DNA from: Sipunculus nudus
Taxonomy: Eukaryota > Annelida > Sipuncula > Golfingiida > Sipunculidae
Length of the DNA stretch: 64,000 bases
Assembly: GCA_026874595.1 (NCBI GenBank)
Contig: CM049322.1
Location: forward strand, 54,029,386-54,093,385
Direction: 5' to 3'
Shown here: one piece after another, positions 10,960 to 21,774 of the stretch
How positions within the stretch are numbered: the stretch's first letter is position 1
Layout of the letters: each line of letters starts with the position of its first letter
Made by a program: the position numbers and the translations under genes
The notes under the pieces: model-generated
What the model was told of the DNA's origin: nothing
Databases searched by the model: none
Seen by the model: the letters and a program-made list of their open reading frames with translations, nothing else

Positions 10960-12070
10960 GCTGATATCGGATGCTTATACCACTTTTGTCCGTATAGTTA
11001 CTATGTCAGATATGTACTTTTTGCACAGCCGGTCTTCTTCAAAACTTATCTGCCTCGTGGGCCTCGATTCCACTTTTATCAAAATTTGATTTAGATTTTA
11101 ACTTGATCTTTTCCTTTGACTAGCAGGTGAGCGAGAAACCAGGCCGAGTTCTTTTCATGTGCAGCAGAAAGAAAGCTCTGTCACATAAAATTACAAAAAT
11201 ACAGACAGAATATAAGACAAACGTTCTTTAACAAGCTTTAGCTCTACATTGTGAGCTATATGTATTAAGCCTTGAAATGAAAAGTGTATAAATACAAATG
11301 TCAGTAATAAATTTCTCTTTATTTTTTTTATTAATGAGATTGGCATCGGACTTGGACTCATCTTACAAATGACTCGAATGGAAGCAGGTCGATTTGGATC
11401 TGAACCTCAAAGACTCGGATGGTGTAGACTCGTCTATTGTGTGGACTCTGAAACTAGTGGACTCTTTTTCGAAAACCACGATGTACTAGATGTTATACAA
11501 GGCAAGGGGGAGACATCTATGACTTATTGTGTTGAATGAAACTTTTATTTAATCTGAATTGTTAACGCTTCTGTTAGTAAGGCAGTTATGTGAGATGATA
11601 TAACCTGTACCTGCGTCATACACAGCAGTAATAGTAAATAAATTCGAAAAGGGACTGTATCGTGTACACGTTAGGTTCTCAACTGGCTCATAGAGTGTAC
11701 ATGGTATTCTATAATAGCAAATCTGATCACATTGACAATGTTTTATTAGATTTTTCTGTGCTTTCATGAATTCTTTATCACTGGCAATGCCTAAATCTAA
11801 CAAGAACTATAGTCCTTGACGACCTACTGCATGAAGACAGGATTATGATATACACATGCCGGAAACCATATTTGGATCTAATCATAGAATATAATGCTGT
11901 ATTTTTGTTTATTATAAACTGTTCATTTAACATTTATCAGGGTTTATGTCTCAATTCTGTTTCAGCATTATCAATCAATAATACGTTTTTCTCCAAACCA
12001 ACGCATTTTTTATAAATCATTAATATTTATATTATTTCTTTATATTTTTTTTAGTTTATTTATACTCCAT
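10960..12070. other. Intergenic; one small Cys-containing frame on minus
   Basis: The stretch is mostly non-coding. A minus-strand frame at 11549-11803 has 84 codons and a cluster of cysteines (KHCQCDQICYYRIPC), which could be an isolated exon. No splice sites or relatives could be assigned, so it is not called as a gene. Confidence 0.25.
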
Positions 12071-12078
12071 ACACTGGT

Positions 12079-13251
12079 TGTCACCAGAGAACTGTGTCTT
12101 AGGTATTGTATTGCATTTTCTTATGGGAAATATAATCAGTTGATTGTTTTGATAATTTATTGTACATTAATATGGAGTATCATGTTCAGATATTAGGATG
12201 ATATCGTTAGTTAAAGAACACACGTGTCTCATTTGATGTTATTTTCAAATCCGTTTAGTCGGTAGAGAGCACACGTGTCTCTGTTAATGTTCCTCTCGGT
12301 ATGTTTTAATTCCGTTGAAACCGTCTCTGTTTGGCGTTTTCTATAGTAACGAGTGTTTGTTGTAGATTTGAAAAGGAGATGCACCTATGTAGGTTATATT
12401 TTCTAAGAGTATCTCTAGAGGCGTGTCCACATTTATATCCATACTATAATTGATGGTCGGAGTAATTGGATATTGTGATTGTCCAGAAGACGAGCGGTAG
12501 TTGTGACATCAGCAAGCAGTTATGAGTAGCGAGGTGGTAGATATTCAGCACAAGTTTTCCATCCAGCGTACTGGTGAGATATAGCCTAGCGATATCAGCA
12601 GTCCGGGGGCAGGTCTGCATGTGTCACAGTGGAGACAGCTAAAATGTGATGTCTTCAAGCGTAGATAGTTGATTTCTTGGTATGACTACACGTGATTTCT
12701 CTATAAATGACTTCAAAGCGAGTATCTTTGGTGACGGACTGGTAAATCTGGCGATTAATAACCTTTTATGAGCGTTTCCAGGAACAGACCGAGGACTTTG
12801 TTTAAATGCTTAAATGTAGATGTTCCGGAATATGCTGTGAGGAAGTGTATTCTGCTGCCTACAAATGGATGATTTAAGGAGACATCAGCTATGAAAGACT
12901 GATTCAACGCCTAGAAAGAATAGTTTCTGTGCGGTGCGTGAACCGTGTCACACGTGTATACTCCAGCGAAAGATTATGGATTATAGGAGCTTCGACAATT
13001 TATAGGACTGAATGTACTCTACGGTATTTTTATTTCCATGTACTGTCATTAACAGACTTTGTGTGATTAATATTGTCTGTAATGAGCGCCTCTCCAGAAA
13101 ATGTGAGTAACTTCTTTATTTTCCATACATTGAATCGTTTTTGTCAATCCAATGGCGTTTTGTCCTTTTGGGGATATATGTATGTATGAATTCAGCCACT
13201 TGGTTTGACATTCAAAAGAACCTTGGCGTTCACATCATCACGGGAGTGACA
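12079..13251 (+). repeat. 5' LTR of the Gypsy element
   Basis: It begins TGTCACC and ends GTGACA, a 6-bp terminal inverted pair. Many segments align with the 3' LTR, for example ATTGTTTTGATAA (12140 versus 23727), GAGGCGTGTCC (12418 versus 23942) and GAGCGCCTCTCCAGAAAAT (13083 versus 24722). Divergence is strong and the 3' copy has about 100 bp extra near 24550-24650, which indicates old age. A TGGCGAGCGTTCAGG stretch just after the LTR is a candidate primer-binding site. Confidence 0.8.
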
Positions 13252-13379
13252 TTTAATGGCGAGCGTTCAGGATTTCTCACTATTAATAGGATTCCAGGAT
13301 TTAGCGAGCTTGCTTCTAGGATTAAATTTGGCCGGTTGAGAGCTAACATTCTGTCAGGTAATTGATTTTCTGGGCATTT

Positions 13380-14800
13380 GCGGACATTTGTATAATGATT
13401 AATCATATAACTTCTTTGAACTGTTTAATATTTTGTAATACTTGAAATTGATATTCAGTGCTGAGACTTGATACATACACACTCCACATAGAATTAATGC
13501 AGGTTAATACTTTGATATGACGGACTACTGTTTTATGTTTCATTGTAACTCACTGATAAGGTAAACAACTTACACGTTTGATAAATACTCAGACTATAGT
13601 AGACATTAAGCAAGTTAGAGCTTTTAAGTTTAAATAAATTACCTTGGTTTGTGGTGACTTGTTGATTTAGACCACACGACAAGTGTTTTATTTTTATAAG
13701 TGTACTAAGACTTTTATATCACATACTGACTTTCATCCGTCCGTCCGTGGGTCTTCTGATTTTGGATGCCATCAACTTAGGAGTATAAGGATACCACCGG
13801 TTCACTTTGCCAGCGCTTGCTGTATATGTTTGCGGATTTTTTAGCATGTCACACGGTTCACTCGCATAGTCGGTTAGTTTAGCTGTTACCATGAAGTCGG
13901 TAAAGTCAATGCTGAAAAGTGGAGAAGCGCTAAAGCAGGGTTCAAATTTCCCTGTTTTCGATCGTCCGAGACGAGCAGTAACGAAACTGAGACGAGTGTT
14001 TCACGTACAGTACCCTCCCGAACGGACAGGCTGTGTCAGGCTTAAATTGGTAAAATAAATATATATTTGTAATCGTTTGCCAAAGAAAGTATTTAAAAAA
14101 ACAGAGCGGCAAAACATTTGTTTGCGACTGTCAGTGCTTGTGCCTTGGTATTGCGAGCTGACAGTCGGGAATATTGTCTGTTTTCAAGCTGTGCCAATTC
14201 TTGTCAATTTGTTCTGCCGTTGAAAGTCCGGTTCATCCCTCCGGTATTTCTGCCGTAGATCTATGATTAGTGGAACAATAAATAAACTTTACTATTCTGG
14301 AACCGATTTATTTTTTGAAAGGTTACTCATTTAACTACACAGTAATTCAGTAACCATAAATATTTTTTCATCATTTGTAGAATTTCGTCTTACATACTGA
14401 CGTGGTTAGTGTTTATAGTGCCGTCTATTGGTCAGTTGGTTAACAAAATTGACTTAAGCGGAATGAACCAAAGGACTCCGAAGTAAGACGAACCTCGTTT
14501 TGATATGGGAATTCCCCTATTGTTAGGATGTTTTTCCAGCATCTAAGTTACTCACGTCGGTATGGATCGTCCTGGTTTGACACATTAGAAACCATTGATC
14601 CAGGCATGAGTATAGCCAGGTATTTCACCGCTAAGGCCGTGGTTAAGAATTCACGTCTTGATTTAGCCGGCAGTGACGCCACTGACGGTTCTGCTGACGG
14701 AAACCCAACCCCTCCCCCCCCCCGACTCCGTCTCTGATTCACGCAAGTCTAAGACGCCGGTAAACAACAAATGAAAGACCATTATCTCTGTATTCAGCGA
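13380..14800 (+). other. Leader or inserted sequence of the Gypsy element
   Basis: This stretch between the 5' LTR and the first protein remnants shows no retroelement coding signal. A 55-residue frame (13891-14058, starting MKSVKSMLKSGEALKQ) is followed by AT-rich DNA; it may be chance or a broken exon. A poly-C tract lies at 14714-14723. Part of it may belong to the ZNF862/hAT-like insertion that follows. Confidence 0.3.
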
Positions 14801-14805
14801 GAATA

Positions 14806-15340
14806 AAACGAAAGTAAGCCTTATGACATCCCAATGGCTAGAGCAATGAAAACACTATCAAATATAAATGCTAGCGGCATGAGAGCTTTGTTTAACACTG
14901 CATATAATATTTCCAGTGAATAAATGGCATACAGAAAGTTTCAGTCTCTACTGAATTTACGAGAAAAATGGCCTCGATGTTTGCAGCATATCCAAAATGA
15001 TAAAGTCTGCAAAAGCTTCATAAACTGTATTGCTAATAGCGATGAACACAAATGTAAGGTATCAGTTCAGCGAGATCAAAACGAAAGTAAGCCTCATGAC
15101 ATTCGAATGGCTAGTGCAATGAAAAGACTATCCAATATAAATGCTAGCCGCATGAGAGCATTGTTTAACACTGCATATAATATTTCAAGTGAATAAATGG
15201 CATACAGAGTCTCTACTGAATTTACAAGAAAAATGGCTCCTTGTTGGCAGCACATCCAAAATGATAAAGCCTGAAAAAGCTCCATAAACTGCATTTCTAA
15301 TAGTGATGAACAAAAATGTAAGGTATTCTTTCAGGAGGCA
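14806..15340. repeat. 272-bp tandem duplication
   Basis: AAAACGAAAGTAAGCC starts at 14806 and again at 15078. The two units match along their whole length with scattered substitutions and a few short deletions, including loss of about 8 bp after GGCATACAGA in the second unit. Confidence 0.85.
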
Positions 15341-15530
15341 AAGTTTGAGACAGTTGTTGCTGACGGCTGTACTGATTCCTCCATTAAGGAGCAGGGACCT
15401 GTATTTTTTCAGATATGTCACTGAGCCTGATCCCCTACCAAGTTATTTGCACATATTGTCCCTGTTGAGAATGGGACAGCTACTTGTATCACTGATGCAT
15501 TTTTAAGGGAATTAAAACGGATGGCATTAC
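14806..15530 (+). pseudogene. ZNF862/hAT-like protein fragment with an internal 272-bp tandem duplication
   Basis: Translation gives MRALFNTAYNISSE followed after a stop by MAYRKFQSLLNLREKW, then NDKVCKSFINCIANSDEH, and further on TVVADGCTDSSIKEQGPVFF with VENGTATCITDAFLRELKRM in another frame. This order (helical segment, then an ADGSTD-type Asp motif of the RNase H-like fold) is that of ZNF862-like, hAT-derived proteins. Stops and frameshifts show that it is dead. The first part is present twice (14806-15077 and 15078-about 15340). Its position inside the LTR element suggests an insertion or a captured transcript. Family name by recognition only. Confidence 0.6.
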
Positions 15531-15639
15531 TGAAAATAATCTTACTGCAAAGTTTGTTTGCTGCATTTTTGTTTGCGCAGAGTGTGATGCTAGGTAAAAT
15601 ATTAATGTTGCTAGAAAATAAGAGGTACTAGTGGGACAC

Positions 15640-16640
15640 AGCCTAAAGTACAAGGCTCCGCGGGAGTTTTTTAACAAACGTGTAGAGGCTTTAAAAGTTA
15701 AGCTGCAGGAAGACACCGAGCGCGACAAGAGCGCTAGATGGAGAGATATAGAAGTGAACAGCATGAACAAGAACGTTAACAGCGCGAGATAGAATGGGCA
15801 CGTGAAGTAGCAGAGCATGAGCGAGTAGAATGTGAAGCTCAAAGAGCGATAGAGAAAAGAATGCTGAAATAGAAATCAGCATTCACCGGTGGTGAGGGTG
15901 ATAGTAAAGATATTAAGAATAAGGAATCGGTCCAAAATCTCAAGCTGCCTCCGTTCGACGAGCAACACGATAAGCAAGACGCGCTTCTAAAGTGTTTGGA
16001 GCATTAAGCGCTGTGTCAGAACTATGATCGTAAGAATTGGGCTTAATACTTAAGTCCTTTTTTATTATTCATCTTTGGTTGCCGAAGCTATGTGTGCTTG
16101 CTCCCTCGAGGGGAGTTGGACAATTCGAGTTTTTGTAATGGAAGGCCCGGGGCAAAGATCGGGTTGACAGTGGATACAAGTTACGCAAGGGTAGTCAGAG
16201 AGGGGAAGAGCCAGAGAAACCGGAGAAAAACACCGACCGTGGACGTGCCATTACAACCAACTCCCATGGCAACACCTGGGATCGATACTTACACGCAGTA
16301 ATCAGTTAGTCGCGCTCGGACTACGATAAGCTACAATTAGCTCTTTTAAAGCGTTTCCAGATGACAGAGGAGGTTTATCGTATCGAGTTTTGAACTTGTA
16401 TGCCAGAGCTTAGTGGGTACCTTCATCGTTAGATCAAGATGGCAGGTACTGGCAATGACTTCAACTTGTTTGTTGACTTGTTGATGCGTGAACAGTATTT
16501 GAACTGTTGGAGCAAGGAACCCTGTCTGTTTTTGAAAGAGAGACGGTGTAACAATACAGATAGCGTGGAAAAGATGGCCGAGAGGTATATGGAGGCCCAA
16601 GGCTAACACAGTATAAAGGCGAGTTCCCGTAGAAGCGCTC
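15640..16640 (+). pseudogene. Gypsy gag remnant (coiled coil and SCAN-like capsid)
   Basis: At 15640-15870 the frame encodes a Lys/Glu/Arg-rich coiled coil (KAPREFFNKRVEALKVKLQ and following), then NLKLPPFDEQHDKQDALLK, the usual start of the capsid region in Mag-type gag. At 16325-16605 it resumes with YDKLQLALLKRFQMTEEVYR, NLFVDLLMREQYLN and FLKERRCNNTDSVEKMAERY, which fit the SCAN-like capsid C-domain. About 250 bp between them (16070-16310) do not fit and look inserted. In-frame stops at about 15870 and 16400 show loss of function. In life the protein would form the retroelement particle. Confidence 0.7.
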
Positions 16641-16729
16641 CCCGAGCAGGGCATGAAGTAACTCAGCTGAGAAACGTGATGCAGATCGCCGATCATGTGA
16701 AGAGACAGTTTAGCCATTAGCAGGCTTCC

Positions 16730-16943
16730 TTTTCTTTATATGTAACGGTTTGGGGCTAAAGGCGCGTGAATGTAAAACAGACAAGTGCCAGGTCTTGGCC
16801 AAGTTTCACTCTGCTGTTGAACAGCATAGGGCTAAATCGAGTATTGGTCAGGGGACTATGCGTAAGCCCGAGTCGATACCAACGGTTGTTATGGAATCCG
16901 AGACGGAAACCGTAGGTCTCTTCAATCCATATTCGGATAAATG
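16730..16943 (+). pseudogene. Gag nucleocapsid remnant, degenerate zinc knuckle
   Basis: The frame reads CNGLGLKARECKTDKC followed by a Lys/Glu-rich tail. It resembles a CCHC knuckle, but the first Cys is not in frame and the His is Leu. It runs directly into the target duplication of the MULE, so the frame is interrupted there and the protease follows on the other side at 21775. Confidence 0.55.
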
Positions 16944-16952
16944 GTGTCAGTC
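16944..16952. repeat. Left 9-bp target-site duplication of the MULE
   Basis: GTGTCAGTC, identical to 21766-21774. Nine-base duplications are characteristic of Mutator-like elements. Confidence 0.85.
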
Positions 16953-17552
16953 TGGTGTATCTAAAACCCGGAGATCTCCGGTCGGAGATCAAAATAAACC
17001 CGGAGATCGCGATATCTTAATTAATAAGGCAGCAATTGGTATTAAAAGGTCCCCTTGACACTTCTAAATGACATCCGCATCGAATATGATACTTAATTTG
17101 CAAGTGCACAGAATATTTATTCAGTTATTCACGGAAACCTCACCCGGAGACGACCCGGAGATCGTCCGGAGACCGCCATCTTGCCCGGAGATCCGCCAAT
17201 GAGTGCTTCCCACTGATACCCACTCGCCACAACAGATGCCGCCACATACATGTCTGATTTCCCCGCTCTGATATGTTATTTCGTTTACGAGTCTAACTGA
17301 TTGAAACTGTCACTAAAACACGTATATTGTTTAAAAAACTTTTCAATAAACTAATCATATATTCATAATATTTATATATAGAAATTATCGTTACCTCAAC
17401 TATCCTTAAATTTTTAATAGTATAAAGGGTATGCATTAAACATGGAAATATAGAAATTATAAAACATATAAAATAGTATGTCAAATATGTGGTTTACTTA
17501 ATATTGAAATATCGAAATTATAAAAAAAATATAAAAACTCTGTCAAAAACAG
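16953..17552 (+). repeat. Left terminal inverted repeat of the MULE
   Basis: About 600 bp match the reverse complement of 21025-21765, with near identity in the outer ~300 bp. The outer ~265 bp carry five copies of CGGAGATC (first at 16969-16976) and two CGGAGAC variants, candidate transposase-binding sites. Confidence 0.9.
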
Positions 17553-17701
17553 CGTATCCAGTTAGATTATGATGTTTTGGCTAATTGGCACAAGAGCACC
17601 TAAAGGGTACCTGCCTCATAGCCGCGTTACTTGTTTTTTTGCATTACAGTTTATTTAGTGGACCGCTGCATTCCAGCTCTGGGAAAACAACGTATCTAAC
17701 T

Positions 17702-17908
17702 TTATAATGATTTCATTATATTTCTGCTCTGGGAATGCATATTCATTGTTTGCAGAGGGTACATGTAAAGACGCAATCCTCCGATATCTTCAGGTACATT
17801 TGCACAAATATTATGCCACCATATATCACACATTGAACATGTTATCATATTTTCATAAAAATAATGAGGATATTTGCATGCACAGTGTAATACTATCTCT
17901 TGGTGCAC
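17702..17908 (-). pseudogene. PHD zinc finger at the end of the MULE gene
   Basis: The 68-residue frame contains LHCACKYPHYF, then MITCSMCDIWWHNICANVPE. This is the Cys4-His-Cys3 pattern of a PHD finger with the typical W(W)H and C spacing; the last Cys pair is lost or lies in another frame. PHD fingers usually bind histone tails. It lies 60 bp downstream of the protease on the same strand, so the two were probably one protein. Similar protease-PHD proteins are common in bivalve and coral gene sets (from memory). Confidence 0.65.
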
Positions 17909-17969
17909 ATGTTTAACCTTGACAGGACCTTTGCTGTATTTTAGGAAAAGGTGTGAATTTTTTTTTCTC

Positions 17970-18580
17970 TTAACAGTTTTTTAAATGGGTTCTTATTCTA
18001 TTTTCATCATAAACCAAGTCACTAATTTTATCATTTAACCAACTGTTCAGCCTATTGTTGGGAAATTCAACTGCGTTGGCGATCGCATATACCACACAAT
18101 CTGAGTTATTATTCTGCAACACGGCATTCACTACCGAAACATGTAATTTAGATTGCTCCAAATTGTAGATTTGGCAAAGCTGTATTTCTGTTGAGGAAGT
18201 AAGACTCTTTGCAGCCCCACGCAAACTATCTATTTTAAACAGACCCCTCTCCTCTGGTCGGACCGATATAAGCCAATGTGAAGGTCCAGTGAAATGTATT
18301 TGTACACACGGGCCTTTTCGAGAACCTATATTTTTAAAACCTGTTTCTGGCACGATCCATTTGTTTCGTTCATTACTGAAGCAGGTGTTAGAGTAGTATC
18401 TTGGAATCCGATTATTTCTGGATATTGTTTTTGTAAAATTATTTGCGCAGCACAGAAATGCTTATCAGAAAGCCAAGAATCGTTTTCTATTTCTCTTTTG
18501 TTTTGAAATGTTAGTCCGAATTCATGCAGCCAATACCTCGCTCGGCACGTCTCCTTTTCTGGCGATTTATGTACTAAAAT
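17970..18580 (-). pseudogene. Ulp1/SENP-like (C48) cysteine protease in the MULE
   Basis: The open part (17970-18353) shows the catalytic set in order: His in GPSHWLIS (residue 26), Asp in FKIDSL (42), then Gln80 and Cys86 in QNNNSDCVVYAIANA, the Q-x5-C pattern of Ulp1-like proteases. Upstream, in a frame shifted by one base near 18350, lies DSWLSDKHFCAAQIILQKQY, the usual N-terminal helix of these transposon-linked proteases (WL.D.H...AQ..L). The family cleaves ubiquitin-like modifiers. The catalytic residues remain, but the frameshift separates them from the N-terminal part. The protein would act in the nucleus if fused to the transposase (inference). Confidence 0.7.
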
Positions 18581-18649
18581 TAGCGATATCGGATATGCCT
18601 TTCTCTTTTCAACTGAAACGTTGTTTTCTTATGTCGGCAATTTATTTCG

Positions 18650-19350
18650 TTTCAGCGAGAGTCGATTTGTTTTTTGTTTTTCTTGGTGTTATCTTCGGGG
18701 ATTACATTACGAATTTTGCTTAGAGGGCGAACACATTCGTTAGAGGTCACACAATTTTCCTTGGTTATTTTATTGGTGGTCTGTTTTGGTGTAGAGGACG
18801 CACATATTTCAAAAGATTGTGTATCGATAATGCTTTCCGGCATCCCTACTGGACCTACTCCCTACAGTTGGGAGTTGGAAGCGAGGATGAACAGTCGTCT
18901 TTACTTTTATTCTTTACTGTTATACTATTACTCTCGCCAAAATCAAGTCTAATTCTCACTCGTTTCCGTTCTGAATTTTTTTCAAAATTGATTTCGGTGT
19001 TTTTTTAACTGTAACATTATTTAATGGGGTTTTGGCCGGGGTAGCTTGTGTCTTAATTTTATCAACAGTACCCTGTTTAGTTTTTTTTTGTTTGTTTCGA
19101 AACGGGACCGGGTCATCTAGCTCGGGAGATTGCAGAGATCTATCTGTAGTCGAGGTTATCATGGAAACATCGGTATCGGGAGCAGCTTCAAATTCGTACA
19201 CGAAATCTTATTATCTCTCGGCTGTTTTCTACCTGTTTTTCTAGCCACCCTTTTCTTACTACGCCGAAACATTAGTGAAACATTTAGTTTGCGTTTATGA
19301 TCGATTACATCCATACCTATAGATTTCCTAGCTGCAAGAATATGCAAATA
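18650..19350 (-). pseudogene. Basic linker between SWIM finger and protease
   Basis: Three overlapping short frames (18652-18843, 18956-19201, 19159-19347) are rich in Lys, Arg, Ser and Thr, with RRSKKRVARKTGRKQPR and VKKTPKSILKK stretches that look like nuclear localisation signals. They join the transposase part to the protease part in the same direction. No domain is recognised. Confidence 0.45.
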
Positions 19351-20191
19351 TTAGCAAATATTTGTTGCTGCGCACTGACATTTTTCTTTTGGGAACAGAG
19401 TTACCGCATTTTTATTGTCATTGTTGCCCTCCACAATGAAAGTACCAAATTTCGCAACTAATTCTATTTTCCCGTTATTGATTATATCTCGTGCCCTTTC
19501 AATTTGTGTCAGGTTCTTTCTAATGAATTACGAATTTATGTTTTCCTCTTTTTTATCTCCGCATCAGCATGCAACAAATCTGATTAAAGTGGCGGGGGAT
19601 CAGACATGAACTGGTTTGTATTGTTTTTTTACCTTTCAACTATTTGTCCCGGGGCGCAAGTATCCTTGGGGAATGGTTGATCCTCAGTGTTTTCTAATAA
19701 ATGCATATATTCTGACTTTAAATGATAGGAACCTAAATTACAATAACCCCGCAAAATTTCTTTCAGATAATAATTTTGAAGATAATAAAAGCACAACGTC
19801 AAAGTATCTGTTGGTGCTTCTTTCTAATTTCTTAGACGTTTAATTACAACATTAAACGATTCAGCTCCGTTGTTGGTAACTCCGGAGGCACTGTCATATA
19901 CGTTACACTCTTCTAAAATAGGCCTATGCGTATTTCATCAAATCTGATTTTAGATGTTTATCATGATATTCTCTTACAGTTTCATGCCATTTCAGGGAAA
20001 GATTCTCACAATTTCTTTCGAAGTATAACGGGGAAGCACTTTGCAGAATATTGACCAAATCTACTTTGCATGTATTCTGACCATTTCGCGTAATCATCGT
20101 GTTTTTTAACAAACCTTTTTAAGTCGTTTTTAATGTGGTTCCAAAAAGGCATGCAGAACGATGGCAATAGCATGCCCTTGCCATGTTTCAT
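19320..20191 (-). pseudogene. MULE transposase, C-terminal half with broken SWIM finger
   Basis: The pieces read, from upstream, MPFWNHIKNDLKRFVKKHDD, LSLKWHETVREYHDKHL, SGVTNNGAESFNVVIKRL, then (after a stop) NLGSYHLKSEYMHLLEN. A long region with QIERARDIINNGKIELVAKF leads to EKCQCAATNIC, a stop, and YLHILAARKS. The TNN..ES.N..LK block and the CxC-x6-C...H SWIM finger are typical of MULE transposases after the catalytic domain. A repeated ATATTTGC next to the stop suggests that a ~10-bp duplication broke the finger. The catalytic Asp residues would lie upstream of 20191 and were not found. Confidence 0.7.
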
Positions 20192-20199
20192 GATTTTAC

Positions 20200-20306
20200 T
20201 TTAATATTATTCCACATATTTATTAATTTGTCTTCTATTAACTTTAATAAAATTGTGTAATATATTACATAATGTGAAATTAATTAGGTAACAGCGGGGC
20301 AATGTC

Positions 20307-20348
<42 letters not shown>

Positions 20349-21020
20349 AAAGAAAGACAGAGAGATAGAGAGGGAGAAAAAGAAAGGAGAATGGGTGATT
20401 GTAGGAGATTTAGGGAAACATATTTAGACTGTATGTGTGTGTGTTTGGGTGTGAGAGAGAGGGGGGGGGAATGAGAATGAGAGATGGTAGGACATATAGG
20501 GAAGCGTATTAAGATTGTGTGTTGGAGAGAGAGAGAGAGAGAGAGGTTACACTACTTATATAACTACAGAAAGCAAGAAAGTGAAACTGCTCATATTTTT
20601 AAACTAAGGGGTTTCGTTAGTGGGCCGTACGATCAAAGGATAATAGGATTACAGTACTTCAAATAGCTACAAAGGATTAATTACCCTGCCGAGGTCTATT
20701 GGTCATCACTGTCCGTACATAAACAATATTACTCCATAAATGAATTCGTTTGCCTTCAATGGTGCGCAATAGAAATTAATGATTTTAATTAGTTTATTAT
20801 TAAATTGGCCATGTCTCTGGATGAGCCACACCGTTTATGAGGTATGCCCGTAATAAATGTGTACACATCAGCACCTGCCTGAAAGCCCAGGCGCGCCGGG
20901 AAGTGAATCCATAATTTAGTAATCAATAAACTTTGATGGGGTATCCTCGCGCTGCCTTTTTTTTATAATTAAATTTTAAACCCGTTAAATTCTGGTCTTA
21001 GTACCGAATAAGTAAACCAC
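20200..21020. other. MULE segment replacing the transposase N-terminus
   Basis: It contains (GA)n at 20311-20343, a second GA/poly-G stretch near 20452-20470 and a third GA run at 20526-20545, otherwise AT-rich DNA. No transposase catalytic sequence is seen. Confidence 0.5.
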
Positions 21021-21024
21021 ACTT

Positions 21025-21765
21025 TTGACATAGTTTTTATATGTTTTATAATTTCGATATTTCATTATTAAGTAAACCATGCACATATTTGACATACTAT
21101 TTTATATTTTTTATAATTCCTATATTTCCATATTTAATGCATACCCTTTATACTATTAAAAAATTAATGATAGTTGAGGATACGATAATTTCTATAGGTA
21201 AATATTAAATTAAACTATTTATATGTTACCACATATTTTACTATAAAATTCATACTAAAAGAAAATATTCTGTATAATATGCAAGAAAATATAATTAGTT
21301 ATAAACATATTACAAACATTCAAGAGTTTTCAGAAATAGAAAATTGGTAAACAGAATATATGATTAGTTTATTAAAAAAAATTTTAAACAATATACGTGG
21401 TTTAGTGACAGTTCCAATCAGTTAGACTCGTAAACGAAATAACATATCAGAGCGGGGAAATCAGACATGTATGTGGCGGCATCTGTTGTGGCGAGTGGGA
21501 ATCAGTGGGAAGCACTCATTGGCGGATCTCCGGGCAAGATGGCGGTCTCCGGACGATCTCCGGGTCGTCTCCGGGTGAGGTTTCCGTGGATAACTGAATA
21601 AATATTCTGTGCACTTGCAAATTAAGTATCATATTCGATGCGGATGTCATTTAGAAGTGTCAAGGGAAACTTTTAATACCAATTGCTGCCTTATTAATTA
21701 AGATATCGCGATCTCCGGGTTTATTTTGATCTCCGACCGGAGATCTCCGGGTTTTAGATACACTT
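21025..21765 (-). repeat. Right terminal inverted repeat of the MULE
   Basis: Reverse complement of the left repeat, with about 130 bp of extra AT-rich sequence near 21200-21330. It carries five GATCTCCG copies, the inverted partners of CGGAGATC in the left repeat. Confidence 0.9.
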
Positions 21766-21774
21766 GTGTCAGTC
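21766..21774. repeat. Right 9-bp target-site duplication of the MULE
   Basis: GTGTCAGTC, identical to 16944-16952. Retroelement coding sequence resumes right after it. Confidence 0.85.

Larger units (their letters stand above)
16953..21765 (-). mobile_element. MULE-type DNA transposon with SWIM, Ulp1-like protease and PHD finger remnants
   Basis: The 4.8-kb element is bounded by identical 9-bp direct repeats and by long inverted repeats sharing GTGTATCTAAAACCCGG near both tips. All recognisable coding parts lie on the minus strand in the order transposase (second half), SWIM finger, basic linker, Ulp1-like protease, PHD finger. The upstream half of the transposase is missing; its place (20200-21020) holds AT-rich DNA and GA repeats. 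Stops and frameshifts occur throughout, so it is non-autonomous now. Termini, duplication length, the transposase half and the SWIM finger support Mutator-like identity. Ulp1 genes inside MULEs are known from plant Kaonashi elements; a similar association here is inference. Confidence 0.8.

Noticed and set aside
11549-11803. Cys-rich minus frame as a possible ion-channel or toxin-like exon
   Set aside because: The cysteine pattern does not fit a family I can name and no exon borders are evident.
16092-16301. 69-codon plus frame within the gag region
   Set aside because: It falls where the gag alignment breaks and matches no gag part; probably inserted or scrambled sequence.
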